A DNA stretch of 38,055 bases, from positions 1-38,055 of the forward strand of contig JAKPFT010000006.1 of NCBI GenBank assembly GCA_029551285.1, written 5' to 3'. Positions 32,338-38,055 of this stretch are shown here, one piece after another; position 1 is the stretch's first letter, and each line of letters starts with the position of its first letter. This DNA comes from a bacterium. Lineage in GTDB: Bacteria; Ratteibacteria; UBA8468; B48-G9; DSTR01. Under the pieces are notes generated by a model, which did not search any database, was not told the origin of the DNA, and worked only from the letters and a program-made list of their open reading frames with translations. A program made the position numbers and the translations under genes.

Positions 32338-33765
32338 ATGGAGAAAAAAATCTTTATGCACGAAGACTTTTGCCTGGAAAACTCTTTCGCCCGTCTTCTT
32401 TATCACCGCTATGCTGAAGACCAGCCCATCATTGACTATCACTGTCACCTTCCGGTTCACCTGCTGGCGGAAAACCATCGTTTCCAGGACCTGACAGAAA
32501 TCTGGCTGGCCGGTGACCATTACAAGTGGCGGGCCATGAGGACCCACGGTGTTCCCGAATATTACATTACCGGAGCAGCCAGCAACCGGGAAAAGTTTCA
32601 GAAGTGGGCCGAAACAGTTCCCTGCACCGTGCGCAACCCTCTTTACCACTGGACCCACCTGGAACTGAAAAAACCCTTTGGCATCACCGACCGGCTGCTT
32701 GGTCCGGAAACTGCGGAAAGCATCTGGCAGGATTGCCAGCGCCTCTTAAGCCAGCCTGAATTTACCGTCCGGGGTCTGCTCCAGCAATGGAAGGTCCTTC
32801 TTCTCTGCACTACTGATGACCCGGCTGACGACCTGAAGTATCACCGGAAACTGGCCGCGGAAGATAATTTTACCACCCGCGTCGTCCCTGGTTTCAGACC
32901 GGATAAAGCACTGGCTATTGAGCAACCGGAGCAGTTCAACCGCTGGCTGGAAAAACTGGCGGCCGCGGCTGACGTGGATATTAAAGACTGGTCAAGCTTC
33001 CTGAAAGCCCTCCGGGCAAGAAGAGACAGTTTTCACCAGCTGGGCTGCCGGCTTTCTGACCACGCCCTGGAAAGGCCCTGGGCTGAAGACTACACAGAAG
33101 TCAGGGTCCGTTCAGTTTTTGACAGGGTGCGGCGGGGGGGAAAACCCACTGTGGAAGAAGCCGCCTGCTTTAAATCTGCTCTGCTTTACGAACTCGGGGT
33201 GATGTACCGGGAAAAAAACTGGGTTCAACAGTACCACTTAGGTGTCCTCAGAAACTGCAACAGCCGGATGATGCTTCAGCTTGGCCCTGACAGCGGCTTT
33301 GACGCCATCGGTGATTTTGAGATGGCCCGGCCTCTGGCCAGAATGCTGGACCGCCTGGATAGAGAAAATCATCTACCCAAAACTATCCTCTACAACATTA
33401 ACCCCGGAGATAACGAAGTCCTGGTGGCTTTAGCCGGCTGTTTTCAGGGAGAAATTCCGGGGAAAATCCAGTTCGGGAGCGCCTGGTGGTTTCTTGACCA
33501 GAAGGACGGCATGGAAAAACAACTCAACGCTCTTTCCAATCTTGGCCTGCTCAGTCACTTTGTAGGCATGGTTACCGACTCCCGTTCTTTCCTTTCCTTC
33601 AGCCGTCACGAATACTTTCGCCGAATTCTGTGCAACCTTATAGGAAAAGATGTGGAAAAAGGTTTGTTGCCGGAGGACGAAAATCTGTTAGGAAGGATGG
33701 TCGTGGATATCTGTTATCGGAACGCTCTTGGCTACTTCGGCTTTGAACTGAAACAGAAACCTTAG
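32338..33765 (+). CDS. uxaC: Glucuronate isomerase
   Basis: This 475-residue cytoplasmic enzyme interconverts D-glucuronate and D-fructuronate (and galacturonate and tagaturonate). HMEDFCLEN-like opening, IIDYHCHLPVHLLAENH with the metal-binding HxH, WLAGDHYKWRAMRTHGV, TTDDPADDLKYH, NPGDNEVLVALAGCF, and the terminal NALGYFGF segment are all diagnostic of UxaC. The length is standard. The ATG at 32338 follows AAAGGAGCC; an in-frame extension upstream overlaps the URO-D gene and is rejected. It is the only pathway enzyme identified with certainty in this locus. Confidence 0.97.
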   Translation: MEKKIFMHEDFCLENSFARLLYHRYAEDQPIIDYHCHLPVHLLAENHRFQDLTEIWLAGDHYKWRAMRTHGVPEYYITGAASNREKFQKWAETVPCTVRNPLYHWTHLELKKPFGITDRLLGPETAESIWQDCQRLLSQPEFTVRGLLQQWKVLLLCTTDDPADDLKYHRKLAAEDNFTTRVVPGFRPDKALAIEQPEQFNRWLEKLAAAADVDIKDWSSFLKALRARRDSFHQLGCRLSDHALERPWAEDYTEVRVRSVFDRVRRGGKPTVEEAACFKSALLYELGVMYREKNWVQQYHLGVLRNCNSRMMLQLGPDSGFDAIGDFEMARPLARMLDRLDRENHLPKTILYNINPGDNEVLVALAGCFQGEIPGKIQFGSAWWFLDQKDGMEKQLNALSNLGLLSHFVGMVTDSRSFLSFSRHEYFRRILCNLIGKDVEKGLLPEDENLLGRMVVDICYRNALGYFGFELKQKP

Positions 33766-33776
33766 TTCTGCCAGGC

Positions 33777-36700
33777 TCATTCGGACCTGCGGTAGCCAGA
33801 GTAGAGCAGGTCAACGAAAGCCTGGCCGTGACTTCCCCGAAACACGGAAAATTCGTCCACCACACCATTGGGGTACCAGTAAGGCCCACCAATGGTCAAG
33901 ACATTTTTCAGGCTGCCCCGATGTCCGGCAATGTTCTGAATGCCAGCAAGTTTTCCATCAACGTAAATTCTGACCATCCGGCCCCGGTCAATAACCAGAA
34001 CAAGATGGTGCCACCGACCATCATTCAGTTTACCGGCTTCCCGGGCATGGAAAGCAACCGTCTTGTTACCACTACCGGAGTTGAACATGAAGATCGGATA
34101 AGCACCTTGCTCCTCGCCAGCGAGGTTAAGTAACCAGAAAGGTGCGGAAGTGGTGCTGCCAGCCAGCACACCCCCTGAAGCGGTCAGTTTCACCCAGAAG
34201 GCAATGGTAAAATCGTCTCTGACCAGACTCACATCCGGTGAAAATTTAACTGTCAGATACTGTTTAGCACTTTCGCCCCGCAGCAGCAACCCTCGGCCGT
34301 TGATACCTTCAGCCACATTCCTGCCGTCCCAGTTTTCTCCTTCCTTGAACACCTGGCAGAGCGCCTGGCAATCATGACCACTGACATCCTGAACTTTTCC
34401 GGAAGAAACGAAGTCATTTTCAAAGTTGTAATGAATGACCGGTTCTTCCGGTTTTTCGGAGTTAAAAGTCAGTACGCCAAATTCATCCGGTCGGTTGATT
34501 TCACCAAAGGTCGGCACCCAGCAAGAAATTTCTTCTTCCCGTCCCAGTCTCTCCGGCCGATGGCGAAAGACGTTCAGACCCCAGACCTCCATTATATTTT
34601 CTCCCGTCGGTCCGAAAACACTCAGCGGCATTTCCCCGATGACCGTCCACCCCTGCTTTTCTCTGACGACCCTGATGACAGCGTTTGACTGCCAGGAAAA
34701 ATCTGTCTTATTCCCCTCAACGAAAGTATCACTGAAGGAACCGGCGCTGTTCACAGTTAGAAGAAAATACCGGTTCCGGGTCCGACCCGGATCAACTGCG
34801 ATGGCTACAGTATCGTCTTCTTTCAGGAAAACTTCATCTTTTTTCCGGACCGAAAAAAACATTTTTTCCATCAGTGGTTCCTGACAGCTGATCCGGAAAC
34901 AGAGTTTCCGGCCATCTGTCACTAACTGAAAATTGCTTGCTGTGGTCACGGCTGTTCCGGAACAGGTATAGGAAAGTTTCTGCCGGGGAATTCTGGTCCA
35001 GGATGCCTCGTTTAAAGAACTGACATCCTCCACCCGGGGACAACTCAGTCTCGGTCTGGCTGATAACTGGAACTGATGTTCCATGAAATTGTTTTCCAGA
35101 CGGCGATAGATGGCCTGTTCCATAAGAGATACCCTGGTCCGGTAAGGCTCATTCCTGGCCTTTTCCTTCGCGAGGGAAAGATACTCCTTCAACCTTTTCA
35201 GCACCTGCCCGGTACACATTTTCTCCCAGTATTTTCGCTGACCGGAAAGGCCGCTGTTGACCACTTCAGGAGCGCTCCAGCGACTTTCAATCAGACGAAA
35301 AAACTCTTTCATCGGTTGACTGGCCGGACCGTAGAAAAGGTGGTAATGTTCCTCCAGCAGTTTTTCTATGTCCAGTGTATCGTCAACCAGAAATTTGCAG
35401 GTAACATAGTGGTTGAGTAGGTCCTCACCCGGATTGGCCAGGGTAGCGTCGGTGTAGCCGGTATCCCGGTAAGGAGCCGCTGAAGCCTCAAAAAACATAC
35501 CTTTAACCCCGATTTCTTTAAGAAAACGCATCGTTCTGGCAATATGATGGGGGTAGACCACGGGAAACGCCTTGAACCCGGATTGGGCTTGAATCAGGTA
35601 ATATTCCCAGACATAAAGCTCCCGGGTCAAGCGACTCCACTGCTTTAGATTTTCAGTCTGGAAACGCCATTCCTTTTCTTCAAATGACTGGGTCAGGAAC
35701 CCACACTGCTGGATAGCGACATTGGGCTCCAGACGGTTCAGACGACGGGGCGGCATAAAGTAAGGTCCGTAGGCTGCGCAGGTAATCCACTTTTCCGGAA
35801 ATTTTTCCCTGACCCTTGCCGCCACCTGGTTGACCAGTGAAAAAACGAAGTCGCTGGCCCACCCGCAGGAAAATCCAGCCTGCCGTTCGGGATCATTATC
35901 CCGTAACTTCTCGCCAGCCTCGGACCAGATCAGGCCGCGGCGTCCATCATTGGGCATAACGGCAAAGTAATCTCCGGAGGCCACGGCGCCAGGCGGTGCC
36001 TGGCCGGTAGAAAAATAGGTCAGCGCGTCTTCTGTGGCCTGCTGGATAAGGTCAGGATTGGCGTAGTCTGGATGAGGGTACTCCGTGGTTGGCCTGCCTT
36101 GTTTCCACCACTCCGGATGTGTCTTTCCAAAACGTTCAAAATAACGGGAAAAGGAGTGGTTACAGGCAAAAACACCACCGCCCATTTTCATTCTCAGAAA
36201 CCACAGGGCCATTTCGCGCTGAGACACCCTCACCAGGACATCTGGCTGCTGGTAACCGTAGAATTTGAATGGCTCGCGATAACTCAACCGGCTGGAAAAC
36301 CGGTACCTTGTCCAGGGTCTGGTCCGCAGGTATATATTTCTGGCTACCAGACTGCGGCTTTGAGGGCAGACCTCCCCGATTTCTCCGGGCAGGTACCAGC
36401 GCACGCCAGCCACATTCTCCAGGAAGGTGTCCACAGCGTAAAGGGAACCCAGTGGAATAAAGTAAGGACCGCCTTTTTTCCAGACCTCAGGCCAGAACCC
36501 GTCCTTCTCATAAGTGACTTCACCGTACTCTTCAGCGTCCCGTCCGATAAGGATAAGGTCGTGACCCCGCGTTTCAATTAGATATTCCTGAGGGGAAAAA
36601 GATTGATTGCTGAGTCCCAACATTCTGGTTTGCTGGCTTTCGCCTACCAGAATCCGGCAGGGAAATTCGCCCGCTGGCATAGGAGAATTTTCACAACAGA

Positions 36701-36926
36701 CCGGAAGTTCAACCCCGGTAATCTTCTTTACATAGTGGATTAACTCTTTGACGGCGAGCTTAACTGGCCGGGACGGGTTTTCCGCAACGATAACCGCTGC
36801 TTTGGTCTGTCCATCCCTGACCAGACTTACCGTGCCCCGACCCCTTTCTTCGGCCGTGGGCCTTCCAGCAGCCACGAAAAACCCCGTGGCCACAAACACC
36901 AAACAAAAGTACCTGTTTTTCTCCAA
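33777..36926 (-). CDS. Secreted DUF4838 glycan-active protein with CBM9-like and LamG domains
   Basis: This 1049-residue protein has an N-terminal signal segment (RYFCLVFVATGFFVAAG). A GH67-N-like domain lies at about 40-165 (AVIVAENPSRPVKLAVKELIHYV...), with a DUF4838 region at about 240-510 (HSFSRYFERFGKTHPEWW, VMPNDGRRGLIWSE, AARVREKFPEKWI, ELYVWEYYLIQAQ). A helical stretch follows, then a CBM9-like domain at about 640-825 (CFRISCQEP, DDTVAIAVDPG), and a LamG domain at about 850-1045 (DDFTIAFWVKL, GRWHHLVLVIDRG, IYVDGKLAGI). DUF4838 is related to alpha-glucuronidase-type hydrolases. The convergent glucuronate isomerase supports a uronic-acid-bearing glycan substrate. TTG start with GGGAG; activity unproven. 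Confidence 0.85.
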   Translation of the reverse strand: MEKNRYFCLVFVATGFFVAAGRPTAEERGRGTVSLVRDGQTKAAVIVAENPSRPVKLAVKELIHYVKKITGVELPVCCENSPMPAGEFPCRILVGESQQTRMLGLSNQSFSPQEYLIETRGHDLILIGRDAEEYGEVTYEKDGFWPEVWKKGGPYFIPLGSLYAVDTFLENVAGVRWYLPGEIGEVCPQSRSLVARNIYLRTRPWTRYRFSSRLSYREPFKFYGYQQPDVLVRVSQREMALWFLRMKMGGGVFACNHSFSRYFERFGKTHPEWWKQGRPTTEYPHPDYANPDLIQQATEDALTYFSTGQAPPGAVASGDYFAVMPNDGRRGLIWSEAGEKLRDNDPERQAGFSCGWASDFVFSLVNQVAARVREKFPEKWITCAAYGPYFMPPRRLNRLEPNVAIQQCGFLTQSFEEKEWRFQTENLKQWSRLTRELYVWEYYLIQAQSGFKAFPVVYPHHIARTMRFLKEIGVKGMFFEASAAPYRDTGYTDATLANPGEDLLNHYVTCKFLVDDTLDIEKLLEEHYHLFYGPASQPMKEFFRLIESRWSAPEVVNSGLSGQRKYWEKMCTGQVLKRLKEYLSLAKEKARNEPYRTRVSLMEQAIYRRLENNFMEHQFQLSARPRLSCPRVEDVSSLNEASWTRIPRQKLSYTCSGTAVTTASNFQLVTDGRKLCFRISCQEPLMEKMFFSVRKKDEVFLKEDDTVAIAVDPGRTRNRYFLLTVNSAGSFSDTFVEGNKTDFSWQSNAVIRVVREKQGWTVIGEMPLSVFGPTGENIMEVWGLNVFRHRPERLGREEEISCWVPTFGEINRPDEFGVLTFNSEKPEEPVIHYNFENDFVSSGKVQDVSGHDCQALCQVFKEGENWDGRNVAEGINGRGLLLRGESAKQYLTVKFSPDVSLVRDDFTIAFWVKLTASGGVLAGSTTSAPFWLLNLAGEEQGAYPIFMFNSGSGNKTVAFHAREAGKLNDGRWHHLVLVIDRGRMVRIYVDGKLAGIQNIAGHRGSLKNVLTIGGPYWYPNGVVDEFSVFRGSHGQAFVDLLYSGYRRSE

Positions 36927-36949
36927 CTGCTCCCTCAGTCTGAAATGCC

Positions 36950-37426
36950 TTACTTTTTCAGGAGAGAGTTAAGAATCCCTTCCAGTTCTTCCTGGCTTAA
37001 CGCGCCCACCCTTTTATCAGCAATCTTTCCCTGGCCGTCTACGAAAAAAGTGGTCGGTACCGCATTAATGCCGCCATAGAGTGACTGGACCTTAGCGTCG
37101 CCAAGAACGATGGGATACTCAACGCCGTTGGTGCTGACAATTTTCTTAATCGCTTCGGTATCCCTGTCCACGGCTATCCCGATAAACACCACTCCCTTTT
37201 CCCGATAGGCTTTATGAACCCTGGCAAAATCAGGGATTTCCCGACGACAGGGCGGACACCAGCTGGCCCAGAAATTCAGCACCACCACCTTGCCCGGATA
37301 ATCAGACAGCTTGATGGTTTTGCCCTCAAGCGAAGGCAACGCAAAATCCGGGGCGACCTGTCCCGCCTTTTCCGCCGCCATCAGCAGACCGGCGGCGACC
37401 ACTAAAAACACCACTATTGGCCTCAT
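36950..37426 (-). CDS. TlpA/ResA-like thioredoxin-family protein
   Basis: This 158-residue membrane-anchored or exported thiol-disulfide protein has an N-terminal hydrophobic signal (RPIVVFLVVAAGLLMAA). The AhpC/TSA-type fold follows with FALPSLEGKTIKLSDYPGKVVVLNFWASWCPPC (active-site WCPPC near residue 57) and the cis-Pro loop NAVPTTFFVD. It probably reduces disulfides of exported proteins, with CcdA at 12177-12872 as the likely electron donor. RBS AAGGAGGGATT precedes the ATG. The DUF4838 gene follows 23 bp later, probably in the same transcript. Confidence 0.93.
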   Translation of the reverse strand: MRPIVVFLVVAAGLLMAAEKAGQVAPDFALPSLEGKTIKLSDYPGKVVVLNFWASWCPPCRREIPDFARVHKAYREKGVVFIGIAVDRDTEAIKKIVSTNGVEYPIVLGDAKVQSLYGGINAVPTTFFVDGQGKIADKRVGALSQEELEGILNSLLKK

Positions 37427-37483
37427 AATCCCTCCTTGTTAACATCATTGGTTCTGCCAGAGAGTGTCAACCTTTCTATCAAT
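37427..37483 (-). promoter_or_regulatory. Upstream region of the thioredoxin gene with a -35-like box
   Basis: On the minus strand TTGACA (37470-37465) stands about 40 bp before the ATG. A convincing -10 is not visible at 17 bp (TGATGT). The motif GGTTCTGC here recurs at the start of each tandem repeat unit downstream, so this may be a truncated repeat edge as well as a promoter. Confidence 0.35.
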
Positions 37484-37779
37484 GGTTCTGCAATTTCTTA
37501 TCTTCCTCCCTTCCCTCCATTGTCAAAAAAGGAAGGGGACAGCTGGCGAACGATTTGCGAAGGCACAGATACAAGACAAGACGAAAAGCGGCACCGTTCG
37601 GTAAGCGGACCGGAAAAGTCCATCCGGGACGCAATACCTTACTCGGCGGTGTTTGAGCTCGCCAGATGGCGAGCGAGTTCGCCGAGCTACCGATTTCGGC
37701 GTAGTCCTTGTCTGTGCCGGAGTACTTTGAGTGAGCCAGTTTGTTCCCTTTCTTTTCATTCTTCTTTTATTCCTTTTTT
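37484..37779 (+). repeat. Tandem repeat unit 1 carrying structured element copy 3 (type II)
   Basis: The unit of about 296 bp begins GGTTCTGCAATT and repeats with a period of 296-300 bp. Inside it (about 37525-37755) is a 231-bp element with ends AAGGAAGGGGACAGCTGGC and, inverted, AAGAAAGGGAACAAACTGGC. Its core matches copies 1 and 2 (GATACAAGACAAG, GACGCAATACCTTAC, TCGCCAGAT). Helices: GGCACAGA (37562-37569) with TCTGTGCC (37711-37718), and GCTCGCC-AGAT-GGCGAGC. No gene. Confidence 0.9.
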
Positions 37780-38055
37780 GGTTCTGCAATTCTTTATCTC
37801 TCTCCCTATCCTTCCCACTGTGTCAAAAAAGGAAGGGAATAACTGGCGAACGATTTGCGAAGGCACAGATACAAGACAAGACGAAAAGCGGCAGCGTTCG
37901 GTAAGCGGACCGGACAATTCCATCCGGGACGCAATACCTTACTCGGCGGTGTCTGAGCTCGCCAGATGGCGAGCGAGTTCGCCGAGCTACCGATTTCGGC
38001 GTAGTCCTTGTCTGTGCCGGAGCACCTTGAGTGAGCCAGTTCGTTCCCTTTCTTT
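37780..38055 (+). repeat. Tandem repeat unit 2 carrying structured element copy 4 (type II, cut by window end)
   Basis: This is almost identical to unit 1 in the core (about 37825-38055), with more variation in the pyrimidine-rich linker. Helix GGCACAGA (37862-37869) pairs with TCTGTGCC (38011-38018). The window ends within the right terminal repeat, so further tandem copies may follow. Confidence 0.9.

Noticed and set aside
37484-38055. CRISPR-like interpretation of the tandem repeats
   Set aside because: The period is about 300 bp and the repeated part is over 200 bp with no short unique spacers and no cas genes.

Overview
The window looks like a chromosomal segment of an anaerobic, Gram-negative, saccharolytic bacterium. 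An outer-membrane porin and secreted or periplasmic proteins point to a diderm cell. Rubredoxin, a flavodiiron protein, a rubrerythrin-like protein and superoxide reductase point to an anaerobe that handles oxygen by reduction rather than with catalase and superoxide dismutase. The mix of DegT-type aminotransferases, small amidohydrolases, a URO-D family protein and a DUF4838/LamG protein is typical of uncultivated lineages. I cannot name a phylum. The genome is compact: several tail-to-tail gene pairs are separated by only 3-12 bp, and GTG/TTG starts are common.

Layout. (1) 111-1371: an IS110/IS1111-family transposase on the minus strand, inside a pair of inverted repeats. (2) 1763-12071: after a long hairpin leader, a plus-strand run encodes a porin, PstSCAB and PhoU (phosphate uptake), a metal efflux permease, and an oxygen-defence group (rubredoxin, flavodiiron protein, ferritin-like protein, superoxide reductase, flavoprotein). 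(3) 11397-12872: a minus-strand P-loop ATPase and a divergent CcdA. (4) 12885-23729: a ten-gene minus-strand operon. It starts from a recognisable promoter at 23769-23797. It encodes an ABC exporter with a zinc ribbon, DUF1854, then two copies of a three-gene module (DegT aminotransferase, degenerate amidohydrolase A, intact amidohydrolase B), with a D-aminoacylase and a threonine-dehydratase-like PLP enzyme between the copies. (5) 23872-26197: class II aldolase and an NCS2 purine permease. (6) 26297-31057: two direct copies of a 233/234-bp structured repeat flank a mutarotase-like protein, a DUF819 permease, a third DegT paralogue and a creatininase-family amidohydrolase. (7) 31131-37426: a uronate locus with a candidate operator, a URO-D family protein, glucuronate isomerase, a large secreted DUF4838/CBM9-like/LamG protein, and a TlpA thioredoxin. 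(8) 37484-38055: two tandem copies of a second version of the same repeat, running off the window end.

The two most unusual items are the four-copy repeat family, whose arms show compensatory base changes suggesting a folded RNA, and the duplicated DegT/pseudo-amidohydrolase/amidohydrolase modules. In each module the A-type amidohydrolase has lost the metal-binding residues while its partner keeps them. This suggests an enzyme/pseudoenzyme complex in an undescribed amino- or amide-compound pathway, coupled to a DUF1854-type ABC exporter.
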